A DNA stretch of 64,000 nucleotides, from assembly GCA_012656075.1 (NCBI GenBank), contig JAAKBF010000063.1:248001-312000 (forward strand). Direction: 5' to 3'. This DNA is from Phytophthora hibernalis (Eukaryota; Oomycota; Peronosporomycetes; Peronosporales; Peronosporaceae). Made by a program: the position numbers and the translations under genes. The first letter of the stretch is position 1. Each line of letters begins with the position of its first letter. Shown here in pieces: positions 1 through 11,200 of this stretch. Under the pieces are notes generated by a model. That model was not told where the DNA came from, made no database searches, and was given only the letters and a program-made list of their open reading frames with translations.

Positions 1-2842
1 TCGAAGCTGTGAAGAACAGTCTCGCGTCAGCCCCAGTGCTGGCGCTGGCAGACCACTCGAAAGCCTTCCACGTCGTCTGCGATGCCAGCGACTTCGCAAT
101 CGGCTGCGCGCTAATGCAGTTTGACGACGAAGGGCAGGAGCATGTCGTGAGTTATCAGTCACGATAATTGAAACTCGCGGAACGCAATTACCCGGTCCAC
201 GACAAGGATCTCCTTGCCATGCGTTACGCGCTCATCAAGTTCCGCGTTTATCTACTGGGCGAACAGACGTTCGCTCTGTACACGGATCACACGTCGCTGA
301 GGACGGCAACCAAGAGCCCCATCTGAGCCAGCGTATGGCTCGCTGGCTCTCCTTCTTTACTGAGTACAACTTCGTCGTCCACTACAAGCCAGGCAAGTCG
401 AATATCCTGGCGGACGCGCTCTCTCGTCGTCCCGACTACGATCCTCGACCTGACTTGGGGGCGTCCAGCTTTGCGGACGCCGACGAAGACGAAGATTGTG
501 CTACGTGTGTCGTAGCAGGCATCAACTCGATTGAAGTCCATGCGACAAGTCCACTACGAGAAGCTATCGCGTCCGTGTACGACTCAGACGACTTCCTCTC
601 TGAGATTCGACCCTATCTCCGCGAGCCGTCTGACGCTGAACATCGCAAGCTTTCTACACGAGCGCGCGCTTCGGTCGCGCGCTACCAACTCGAAGGTGAC
701 CTGCTGACGTACAGCGTCGATCGCGCCGACGCTCCGCACGTCGTGGTTCCTCTTGACGACGACCTTAGAGCTCGGCTGATACACGAGTACCACGACACTC
801 CGAGTGGCGGACATCTGGGGCGCGAGAAAACGTTCCTCGCGCTGTCGGGCGACTTGGTCTGGGCCCACATGTACAAGTGAGTCCGAAAATGGGTTCGTTC
901 GTGTGAAGTCTGCCAGCGCGTCAAACCCGCGCCGTCTTCGCAAGCTCCACTCTGCCCACTTCCTGTTGCGTCCGATGCGTGGTCATCGGTCAGCATGGAC
1001 TTCATCTTTGGCTTGCCTCCAGACGCTGATGACAATGTTTGCGTCGTCGTGTTCGTCGACCGGTTCAGCAATATGGTCCATATGTCGCCGGTTCCGGCGT
1101 TGGTCAGCGCAGAAGACACCGCGGCTCTGTTTGTCGACATCGTCTTCAGACACCACGGCCTTCCCTCGTCCATCGTGTCGGACCGCGACCCGCGGTTCAC
1201 GTCGGCCTTCTGAACTCGACTGTTCGAGCTCTTGGGCACTCGCCTGATGATGTCCACGGCTGCCCATCCTGAGACCGACGGCCGACTGAGCGCGTGAACC
1301 GCGTTCTTCAAGACGTCTTACGCAGCTACGCGACGTCGTACGCGTCTTGTAGCTCGTTTTTGCCGTTAGCCAAGTTCGCGTTGAACAACGCAGTCCACGC
1401 GTCAACTGGATTGACGCCGTTCTTCGTCAACCACGTGCGGCACCCGCGCGTCCCTGCTCTTCTTACCGTGGGCGAGGCCACGGCTGCGAGTGGTCCGACT
1501 CTTGATAGGTGCGGAATGAATTCGTCCGAGCGACGCAAATCTACGTCTCAGAGTCCGACAGCAGAAGAGACGTCGGCACGCGTCGACGTCGCCAAGTCCA
1601 AGAACAACTCGATCGTCGAATGGGCTGCCAATGATTTGATCAACCCCGCAGCACCAGCGAAACGTGCCGTGTCTTTTCCTGCCATTCATGATCCGGCGAT
1701 CGGTGCCGGATCCGCTGTGGCCAACTTCGAGAAGACGCCTGACCTCACGGCCGCGGACTCCGCAGCGATTTCGGACTTCCTCCTGCGCCGACAATCCGTC
1801 GTGCGCTTTGTGTGTGACGCAATCGCTCAAGAAGTTGACAATCAGAAAGAACATGCAGACAAGAGAGGACGCAAGAACACGGACGTGTATTCTGTTGGCG
1901 ACAAGGTCCTACTCTCCGTCGCAGGCATTCAACCTGGAGCCGTGACTAATCTCGGCGCCAACAAGCTACTGCCACAGTTGATTGGTCCATCTACGGTTAT
2001 GGCTGTCAAAGGAGACGCCTACGCGCTCGACATTCCGACCACTATGCGACTCCAGCCCACGTTCTACGTGGGGCGACTCAAGCGTTACTACCCGTCGGCA
2101 ATCCTTGGTCAAGCTCCTCGCAGAACTCCGTCTACTCCTTAAGCCGACGCAGCGACCGCTGCATCGCATCATGCTCCTGATTCTGACGGTCGCGCATCGC
2201 ACGCAGTCCTACGGCCTCCTGGGGAAGACGGTTCAGATCCTGCGCGTTGTCATGTGCACTCGACTCAGCCGGAACGGCTTGGAGGCTCACCAAGTCCAAG
2301 CGAGACGCTGAACCCGCAGCGCCGACGCTCCCGGCGCTTGGCAGATCTGCGAGCGGCGCAGTCCCCGCCGCTCCCCGTAGTGGATCACCAGTCTGATGTC
2401 CCTCCTGTCCATTACTTGCAAAGCGACCCCGCGGAGAGCTCCCGACGTGGCGCAGATGGTTCCAGCATTCGTCCCGGTGCGACGCATGATATCCCCAGTC
2501 GCGCCGCTCGTATCCTGAACGCCGATCTATCCGCGCCGGCCATCTTCCAGCGCGATGGACCGCCCCCGCTTGTGGATACTGCGGGCGACAGTCGCTGAAT
2601 CATCGACCGCATTGTTGATCACGTGGACGATCGTCGCGACCCCAGTCAGCCTGGCCGCGGGCCGCCCCGCGGCCCTACACCGAGTATCCCTCGAACGCGC
2701 CAGAATCGCGTACGCTGGCTCGGCTATGCTCCCACGGATGATACGTAGAAGGCGCGTGAAGCCCTGCTTGCTGATGTCCCCACGGTGGTGGCGGCGTACG
2801 AGGCAGGAGTCGAGGCGTCTACGCAGCAACGCGCCGGAGCGT
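1..2842 (+). pseudogene. Ty3/gypsy pol remnant (RNase H, integrase, chromodomain)
   Basis: This is the 3' half of a Ty3/gypsy retrotransposon polyprotein, entered mid-gene at the window edge. Bases 1-290 encode the end of the RT and the RNase H region (VCDASDFAIGCAL, YTDHTSLRTA). Bases 335-880 carry LADALSRRPDY and the integrase zinc-binding region. Bases 995-1450 carry the integrase core (MDFIFGLP, HHGLPSSIVSDRDPRF, FALNNAVHASTG). A disordered linker and a chromodomain (RVRWLGYAPTDDT, about 2590-2830) follow. It is broken by stops at 165 (Gln site), 878 and 1211 (Trp sites), at the chromodomain Trp sites near 2596 and 2747, and by one-base deletions near 315 and 1284. The residue identities come from aligning by eye with the related element at 60.3-64 kb. 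It is a dead copy. No convincing 3' LTR was seen. Confidence 0.85.
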
Positions 2843-3152
2843 CTCGAAGCAACTAGCTTGCGTCCGTTGAGTGCTTGTCGATGCTCCCGCGACCGCTGGT
2901 GCTCCTCATTTAGTCGACGGTAGGTCCACCGACACTGCGCCGTCAACATTCGCCGAAGTCGCAGCCTTCTCCATCTCCGAACAAGTTTGCGTGGCGTGGG
3001 GTTCGAGCCCACGCGTGAAGTGTGGTGACCCGCGCCGTAGACCACTCGCCCGCCATGTTTGTCCACTTCGCCGCTGCAGTAGTTCGTGTCCGACCCCAGG
3101 GGTCCCTGCGCGTTTTCTTTTCTTTCTTCGCTCACTGTGTTTGCTCCCTTAA

Positions 3153-3426
3153 CCCTATTGCGAACAACATTATACTTGAAATTTGTAAACCTAATCTCCA
3201 TAGTAAATGTGAAACATGCATAAATGCTTGGTTTTAGCCCGCACCCCGCAGCATATTATTATCATTTTGCGTGGTTTTACAATACTTATTGCAAGTATTG
3301 AGATTAAACCAAGCATATTGCTTGGTTTACCGCAAATGGTATGACTAGTCAAAAATATAATCCTGTCATTAATATTTGTAAAACCAAGCATATTGCAGGG
3401 TTTTAGGGGTACCAGCCGCAATAGGG
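3153..3426. mobile_element. piggyBac-type MITE with TTAA target duplication
   Basis: A 274-bp non-coding element is bounded by perfect 10-bp terminal inverted repeats (CCCTATTGCG at the left, its complement at the right). It is flanked on both sides by TTAA (3149-3152 and 3427-3430), the target-site duplication of piggyBac transposons. Short internal repeats of the type AAACCAAGCATATTGC occur in both orientations. It has no coding capacity, so mobilisation would need a transposase in trans. It sits just past the gypsy remnant. Confidence 0.8.
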
Positions 3427-3758
3427 TTAAGTGGGGGAGGGTGAAACGGGCCTCCGTATCATTCTGTCATATCTACATTTAGAGGTTCTGTCCTCCCATT
3501 GGTCAAAAGGGGGCAGTGACCTGGCACTATCTGATTGGTCAGAAGTGCAATTACATATCTTAGTTTTAGCCTATTAGAGAGGGACCCCCAGTTGGGTGGC
3601 CCACAATGGCCCTGGCCTTCCACCAGGGTCTACTCCTAATAACAGATTCATTTAACCTTAAATCCCGCACGTCCTTCTCGGACGTTCGTCTTAACCAAGA
3701 TTCCTCAAAGCACTCTATAGTGCAAGCAAGCTATATAGCGTGGCTCTAGCCCGTTACA
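3427..3758. other. intergenic, nothing recognised
   Basis: I see no ORF, repeat pair or RNA structure here that I can support. The stretch separates the MITE from a 3' gene fragment. Confidence 0.5.
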
Positions 3759-4233
3759 TCACTGATGACGCAAGATCCTTCGTACTCCCAGTATTCTAGC
3801 TGCCGCGCCTGTGAGGTGAAGAATCATGAGGTTCGGCAGCGACGGCACCATGTACTCATGAAAAATAGACACCTCGCCATTGACCATCATGCCGGTGGCC
3901 GAGAATAACGGGCCCTTGAAGATGTTGATGTAGTACATACGATCGAAGATGCCGATGAGGTACGCCTCCGTAAACTTGTCCGAGAGGACAACCCGACCTC
4001 AGACGGCGCCAGCACCAAACTTTGAGCCATGATAGCTTGTCTTTCAGAACGATTCCGACGGTGAGACCAGCACCACTGTTAATATCTTGTGAAGAGCGTG
4101 CTGAATGACCAAACTTTGTAGTATAAAGCCAATATTCGCACACCTCGTTTTCTGCTGTTACGAAAAAGGGTGTTTTTCGGTAGCGGTTTCTGGAAATGTT
4201 CTTGTTAATACCAGTTTTAGTTTGCATTTTCAC
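3759..4233 (-). pseudogene. 3' fragment of an unrecognised protein gene
   Basis: The clearest reading lies between about 3990 and the TGA at 3759. It encodes about 75 residues with SDKFTEAYLIGIFDRMYYIN, FKGPLFSATGMMV and a basic C-terminal end after an ILHLTGAAARILG-like hydrophobic stretch. An overlapping ORF in another frame (3856-4233) contains GLTVGIVLKDKLSWLK, which probably belongs to the same protein across an indel near 3995. No start, promoter or full domain is visible. I do not recognise the family, and it may be the end of a transposed gene copy. Confidence 0.4.
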
Positions 4234-4601
4234 AGTTGAGCTTGATTATTTTAAGAAATAAATTAATACCGTGGCCAAAATCGCCACATACTATTTTCTA
4301 CTTCTGAAAATAATATTTCTTCTTCTGAAAGGCACAACTTTGTACATCTTAAAATTATATTTTGTACTTATGAAAATACTATTTTGTACTTCCGAAAATA
4401 TTATAATATAATATATTATGTGGACCACCGTTAAGCTCATTACAATACTAAACATGTTTTATTATTAATAATACATGTATTAATAAATACGCATTTTCAG
4501 CGAACAGTTCTAGATTTCTCGTTTTCAAGGGTGCACACGAATAGCAACTAACTACATATATTGCATTTTTAAACCGTCCCAGTATCTAATAAGCTGCTTC
4601 T
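4234..4601. other. AT-rich intergenic DNA
   Basis: This very AT-rich stretch has repeated TTTTGTACTT / GAAAATA units around 4300-4410 (ATACTATTTTCTACTTCTGA, ATACTATTTTGTACTTCCGA). The units look like a degenerate tandem repeat. There is no coding potential. Confidence 0.5.
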
Positions 4602-6425
4602 CTAGTCGTCCAACGTGTTAGCATCGGCCGGCTCAACCTCGGAAATAAGGTCCGAGAACCGGATCGTATCGTTCGAGGAGTCCAAAGACAAAGACTCTAC
4701 ATCAGGGTCTGGGAACTGGATCGTATCGTCCAAAGACTCTTGTGAGCCGACACCAGAGGAGCTCCATGATCCTGTCGGTGTTGAGTTAGTCGAGTAGTTT
4801 GAGTTCGTCGGCTGCGGGCAGCCAAAGCTCGCCTCCATGTCTTCGCGCCACGACTCATAGTTAATTTGCTCTGAGCCGTTGATAATGGCATCCACGATCG
4901 TCTTGCAGCGAGGCTCTTTAACGTTCCAAATGGCCTTGAACTCCTCGGAATAGTCGTCCGTGCCACCGAGGCATTGATTCTCAAACATGCAGGCCTGGCG
5001 CTCAAGGTCAGCCATGTTCTCGTGCGAGTCACCGCCCATGGCTTCGATAGTCTCGTCATACCAGTTCACCACGCGCTTCTCCGAGTCCTCCGAGATATAT
5101 TCTTCAGTTGGAGTGCTAGCATCCACCGGGTTTCCCGAGTTGTCAACGATGACAACGTCTTGGTGACCATCGTCTTGGCCGTGGTAATCGGCTTCCGGGT
5201 GAAGGTTCTGCGAGGCGTAGTCGTTTCCATCTTCGTCATAGTAGATCTCCTCTTCGTCATCTTCGTGGCCACCGCACATTTTGTGCTCCGACTCGGCCGA
5301 GGAGTTAGCAGTGGTCTCCTTCAGCTTGCGCGACCTCGGAGCGGCGTCATTGAGAGTACATCGCTGCCACCTGGCCGCTCACGTAGTACCCGTAGCTACT
5401 GGTGCCCAAGTCGCGGATATCCATGAGACCGGCAAACTGGCTGGGGACCCCAGTGAAGTATCTGCCGACCAACGGGTCGGATCTGCCGGGGATGGGATTC
5501 ACACCTCGTTCACCTGTGCGCATGGTGATCACGTCCGTCGGTCTAAAATTGCCGACAGAGGGCGACCGACGAGCGCAAGACGACCACGCCACCCTGTTGG
5601 CGGCTTTCTGGGCGAAAGTTAGTCGAGTTGTTCCCACGCGGCATTTGTGGAAGACGGCGTGCAGCAAGTCAACCATAGCGTGGTGCGACCAGAAGATCGG
5701 GTCGGCAGGGGACGCGAAGGTGTTCATGGTGCCGGCCAAAGTAGCGTGAATGTTGTTGTGGCAACCACCTTCCACTGCCGGCGACATTTGACCAATGTTA
5801 GAGCCGCCGAACACTTGCTGACGGACCGACGCGTACCCAGCAACAGTGGGGACCCGTACAGATCCCCAGTCTCCACGAGGGACACACCTGACGCATGCAG
5901 TTCCTCTCGTGGAGCTTAGCTGGCAGAACCGATTCAGAGGTGACGCAGTCACGCAACGACCCGAGTTGTTGATGCCGTTGATCGCAACGGTACGTTGCGT
6001 GCCGGTCCAACCTCCCAATTCTCTGGTGATGGCCATGCAGTTTCCGATCGAAGTGCAGGCACCCGAAGTCATGCGGGCACTTGCAACGATCCAGTTGAAG
6101 TACGGCACCGTCACGCAGGCGTACTGCGAGCCTTGACCCCGAAGCATGTTTTCAAACGCCACGAGCAGCAGACGGTGCCAGTAGATGAACATGCACTGCC
6201 GGTGGGCCTCCCTCTCGGACATCATCTCCGTGTGCATCTCGACGAACTTGATGTAGGCGCCGGAGTCCATTGCCGCAGCCAATGCTCCCTGTATGTGGTC
6301 TTTTCGGCCGCCGTCATCATATCCCAATCCTTGCGAAGACGTGAGCCGCAAGTTTGAGCTTCCACTTCCGTCAACTTCGACAGCAGCGCGAAGAGACCGA
6401 CGCTTAGAATCCACAGGAGCTTCAT
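4602..6425 (-). CDS. secreted tyrosinase-like copper oxidase with acidic C-terminal tail
   Basis: This is a type-3 copper enzyme (phenol to o-quinone oxidation) predicted to be exported. I chose the ATG at 6425 because it opens a clean signal peptide (MKLLWILSVGLFALLSKL, then EAQTC) just downstream of a promoter-like motif. The CuA region holds VEMHTEMMSEREAHRQCMF and YWHRLLLVAFE. The CuB region holds NNIHATLAGTMNTF and DPIFWSHHAMVDLLH. The frame breaks near 6283 (one base missing in GAGCATTGG) and near 5350. Past 5350 about 250 acidic, Ser/Asp-rich residues follow (DEEEIYYDEDGNDY) with a compact NWYDETIEAM region, to the stop at 4602. The acidic tail could instead be a separate downstream exon. 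The frameshifts may be assembly errors. Confidence 0.8.
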
Positions 6426-6470
6426 GGTGAATCTTGCGATCGAAGAGGTTGATGCCAACTACGCCGACGA

Positions 6471-6490
6471 CAAGAAAATGAGGAATGAGA
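6471..6490 (-). promoter_or_regulatory. oomycete Inr/FPR-like core promoter of the tyrosinase gene
   Basis: Read on the minus strand this is TATCTCATTCCTCATTTTCT. It fits the oomycete initiator (YCATTYY) followed by the flanking promoter region (CAWTTT) and lies about 46 nt upstream of the ATG at 6425. Confidence 0.55.
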
Positions 6491-7504
6491 TAGCAGCATT
6501 TGCACGCAGAGGTGGCAGTTATTCACCGGCCTTCTTGAATTATTTACCGACGGGGCAGAGTTCACGCTGACGTGTGGTAACGTACGTCTGTTCGCTGGAA
6601 AATGACCCAGGTCTCAATGGTTTCTATGGCGTGCCGGATGTCGGTGCCATCGTGCTCTGGTCGCAATTGCAGAAGATCAGCGGGTTCAACCTGGAGGACA
6701 GGCTGGTACGGACACATTTGGCACATCCGTCCGGTAAGAAGCTCATTGGTAATGGGTCATCGCGCACACGCGTAGGTCGATCGGCTCCACGGACGGATAG
6801 CAATGATCTTCAACTGCCTCAGAGAGCATTGATCGTCCTGGCATCGCAAGAGAGACTTTCATTCCGACAGTTGTGAAATTGCGAAACATCCCATTGTCTT
6901 GCGGTGAAGAACCAACGTTAGTGGTTCAACCTGCACCCAGTCGAAGATCGCCCTCGTGTGATGACCACAACTGGGACGATGTAGGCTAACTCACCTCGAT
7001 CACGTTGAATTTGCTGTTCGTACTGGGTGCGCTGGATTTCCTGTTCGGAGTCCTTTCCTTTCCAGGAGTCAGACAGCCGACACCAAGGAAGGAAGTGCAC
7101 CGACCGTTTTTCCGTTCGTGCCGCTGGATGTGAAAGCCGACATCTTGGAAACAATGTCAAACCAGGGGTTGAATATGAAAGACTCGAGGTCCGAGACGAA
7201 CATGTCTACCGGTACCTGCAATCGTTGGGCCAAGTAATTGCGCCTGCCAAATCGGCATTCTTGTCCTCAATCACGGCGCGCTGCTGCCTTTTACCAACTG
7301 TCAAAATGATACACGTACAGTGAGTTTTTGCTGTCTTCGCGTAACGATCAAATACGTTTTGTGGCCAAATCTGTGACAATTGAGCATTTTGGTGCTCGGT
7401 GTGGACCGTACGGACCTGTGACCAATTTGGTGCTCCGTACGGGGCCGTACGGTACGGTACAGTATCCGATACCAAGGTACATGTAATGGTAATTGTCATG
7501 TATT
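6491..7504. other. intergenic, no supported gene
   Basis: Short overlapping ORFs occur (for example 6574-6876 on the plus strand), but none has a recognisable domain, start context or splice pattern. A palindromic stretch rich in CCGTACGGTAC occurs at 7440-7462. Confidence 0.45.
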
Positions 7505-8224
7505 AGAGGTTTAGTTTCGTGCATTACATTACGCTTTTTATTAAAATTGCAGTGATCACGACGAAAGAAATCTTGGATCATGTCCCTCTCTGAAATAAGC
7601 TCGCCCCCACCCCTAGACTGCCGTTGATGTAATGCATGCCAAGAAATCCATTACCATATGGTATAAGAGCATCCAAATTTTGCCAAACAATTTGCCAAGC
7701 CTCTATTTTAAAAACTCAATAATTTTTGCCGAAGCGACGATTGCGACATAAAAGTCAGCAACTATATCGGGATTTCTGCTGAAGTCGACAAAACTCAGCA
7801 GCAGTGCTGCCAGCACACCGCAAGAACGATAAGGGATTCTACCGCCCGAAGAAGGTCGCCTGCACCTTCTCCTCATCTAGAATCGATTCAAATACTGTAG
7901 AATTTCAGCTCCACCACGTCGTCTTGTAGCACTTCTAGCAGCACCAATCGCAGCATTTGTATGTGACCGGTGTGGATGCCTTGGAGCGTGCTAGAAAAGG
8001 TTCACCTGCACGTTGGCAAAAATGGCCTACAAACGCCATTTTATAGCCTACTTTGCGGAACACGCTGCTGAAACCGGAAGAGGGTAATCAAATTATGTGC
8101 CAATTCTGTTTTATTTTGTGTTGGTCCGGTGTTCGTGAAAGCCAGGGTAGCGGCTGTTTCCTGCAACAAGATGACAAGATCAATTTCGGGAGCGGGGAAA
8201 AGTATTCTCCGTGGTGTGGTGCAC

Positions 8225-11200
8225 ATGAGTTCTAAATTCCAAATTTCGTAAAGTTGGAAACGAGTGGCATTCGTCGTTCGGCCCCTCGAGAAGAAGCGCG
8301 AAAAGCGGCGCGGACTGCAGAAGCTCGTTGGACACCTGGAACCCGGCACGATGGTACGTGACCTCGCCCCCTAGCTTAAGCGTGTCTATTCAAACGGTCT
8401 TCATGCTAAGTGTCTCTGATTTTCATTCCAAAACAGCCCGATCTCCCGCCATTTCCCGGTCGCGGCAAGAAGGACGTGCCGCCGAGGCTTCTAGCGCAGT
8501 CATCCCATCCAGACGCGGACCGACTGATCAAGGGGCGTGGTGCTGCCGCTGAGGAGAAGCGACGCGCGGAGAACATCGAGCGACGCGCGGACATAATCGC
8601 TCGTCGTCGCCAGCGTGTGGCAGACATCCGATCGGGGAAGAACCTCCCTCCGTTTCCCGCCCCATACCAAACGGCTTTCGAGGCTTTGCGTGCGCAGCGT
8701 ACTGCACGGGGAGAATGCTGAAGAGCAGTTGGCGTCACTGGGTCGAACCATTCGCACCCGGGCATCGGACGCGAAACTCAAAAAGAATAAAGAAGCTGAG
8801 ACTGCGCTTGGTGAGGTCATGGAACAATTGGATGCTGAAGACAGAGAAGGCGAGCCGTCGGATTCCGGTGATTCGGACTACGAGGACGCAGGTACTGGTG
8901 CTACCCGGTCTGCTGCTGTATCTGAATGTGTCGTGCAGCGTGAGAACGAGGATGGGGAAGCCAGCGAGGACAGTGTTGTGAGCGAAGGCGTCAAAAGCAG
9001 TGGCGAGGAGGCAGAGATCGAAGTGAGTGACAAGGACGCAGAGTTGATGGAGGTCAGCAGCAGCAGCAGCGATGAAAAAATGCGCCCGGTGTCTCACAGA
9101 AATGAAACCGGAAGGGATACCGGAAATCACCACGGAAAGCAGCACGCACATCGACGACACTATCGCCGTGTGGAGGAAGTTATGCTGAAGATGGTGCGTT
9201 TGTGAAAGGTTTCCCTTGTCGCTGGCCATCTTTGGAAGACTTTGACAGAGCCTTCGATGATTTCCAAGCGGCCACATACCAGCAATTTTCAAGCCGGACG
9301 AGCACCTCGGTTACAAGTCGCAACAAGCAAATGCGTGAAGCTGTAGGGCGCGAAGTCAAGGCCACTGGGGAAGCTATATTGGCTGTGGAGGCTCGCAAGG
9401 GAATGCAATACATTCCCGAGACCTGGGGAAAGTACTGCAAGACTCTTCGGTGTGCTCACGGACGAACGCAAGCTGCTCGTGGATCGGGAAAACGGAAACG
9501 TCGCTTGGTTCGGACGACCGAGTGTACGGCCAAGATAAATGCTCGTGTTGTGGCTGGACATTCGGGGTGGTACGTCGCTCTAAAGGCGTCTGGGTATCAC
9601 AATCATCCTGTTACGAAGCACCAGTGGTTGAACTACGCGGAGAATCGAACGATCACCGATGAAGGACTTTCGCGTGATATTCAAGAGATGCACAAGGCGG
9701 GTGCGCACGCGAAGGGAATTCTTGCGTATCTACGTGAGCAGTCTGGTCCGTTTTGTGTCTTTCCGGTTTGGATTCTATGTCAGTCCGGTGTACTAATGCG
9801 TGCTTTGTATTTTTTTACGTACATGTAGGCAAGCTTGTGGCACTGCGTGACGTCCACAACATGATTCAACGATTTAAAAAGGAGCAGAGGCCTGGGCAGA
9901 CCGATGCCGGGGTGCTCTCGCAATTCTCGACGAGTTCAGTGCGGAGAGCACCGGGAACGTGGCGGAGATAATGGTGGACGCCGAGTCGAAGGTCGCGCGG
10001 GTTGTCACGTTTCAACGTGCTCGCATGAAGCGCTTGTTTCGCGCTTTTCCGGAGGTGGTGCTGGTCGTTGCAACGCACGACACCAACACGAATCGGTACA
10101 AGCTCTTCAGTTTCGCAGTTCATGATGTGTTCGGAAAGGTATGTGTAGGCGTGTATGCAGCGGTATATTATACATTTGGCTTACATTCCCATTAGGGCCA
10201 ATACGTTTTTCATTGTTTGATAGAGAGCGAGGAGAAGGCGAACCTGCGTCTGGCTGTAAAGAGTTTTCAAAAACACAATCCAGCATGGGCCGGCATTCGT
10301 GTGTTGGTTCGGATAAAGCGATGCATGAGAAGGCAGTGCTGCTGGAAGCTTTCTCTCAAGCTCGCCAACTTCTGTGCCAGTGGCACGTCATTACCTGGTT
10401 GAAGAAGCAAGCTAGGCGTTTGGCAGTAGCACACAAGAAGGAGGTGAAAGGTCTTATGAAGGCTCTCGTTTACTCAAGAAGCTGTGAGGAATACCAAGAC
10501 GCGAAAGATGCTCTTCTGGACGCGCTAGGTGGAGATGCCGAACACCCCATGTACAAGTTCTTTCTAAGCAATTGGGACAACACGGAAGAGGAGTGGGTTT
10601 CTTACAAGAGGGAAACATCGCTCACCTGGGAAACAACACAAACAACCGACTGGAGTGCAAGTGGGGAAGATCAAGCAAGTGTTGGAGCCGCACTTCACTT
10701 TGGACGAGTCCATTTCGACATTAATTACCCTACAGCGGCTTGCTGAAGATGAGTACGTTGCTCAGTACCATGAAGTTGGAAGTCGTCCCGACTTGGGTGA
10801 AGATCCAGAGCTTGCAGCCCTCGGAATGCAGATCAGCGAGTACGCGTTCACCTTGGTCGCTGAACAGCATGCGTTTGCAATCGGATCCAAGGCGGACTAT
10901 GGTATGGACCTCAGCGTGCCTGGAAAAGCAACGCTTACACGTTTGGGCAAGGGAGTTCGCACGTGGTAGATACTTCGGTACGAAAACAGTGATTTTATAT
11001 TTTATGTGGCCGCCCGGTATGGTCCGTGTCTTATTCCTAATATGTTTTCTATTTGAATGTGGTTTATGTATTGTAGGCAGCTTCCTGTGACTGCATCTTC
11101 ATCCAAACTTGCCTTCTGCCTTGCAGACACGTCATGCACTTTCGCTTCAAGGACAATTATGAAACCGTAATCCCGGCGCTTCGAACATTTTCGACTCGGT

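Noticed and set aside
2990..3060. tRNA-like sequence after the first gypsy remnant (GGTTCGAGCCCACG)
   Set aside because: It has a T-loop-like GTTCGA, but no cloverleaf could be formed around it.
7430..7470. GTAC-rich palindromes as a regulatory site
   Set aside because: Short and low complexity, with no nearby gene start or repeat partner.
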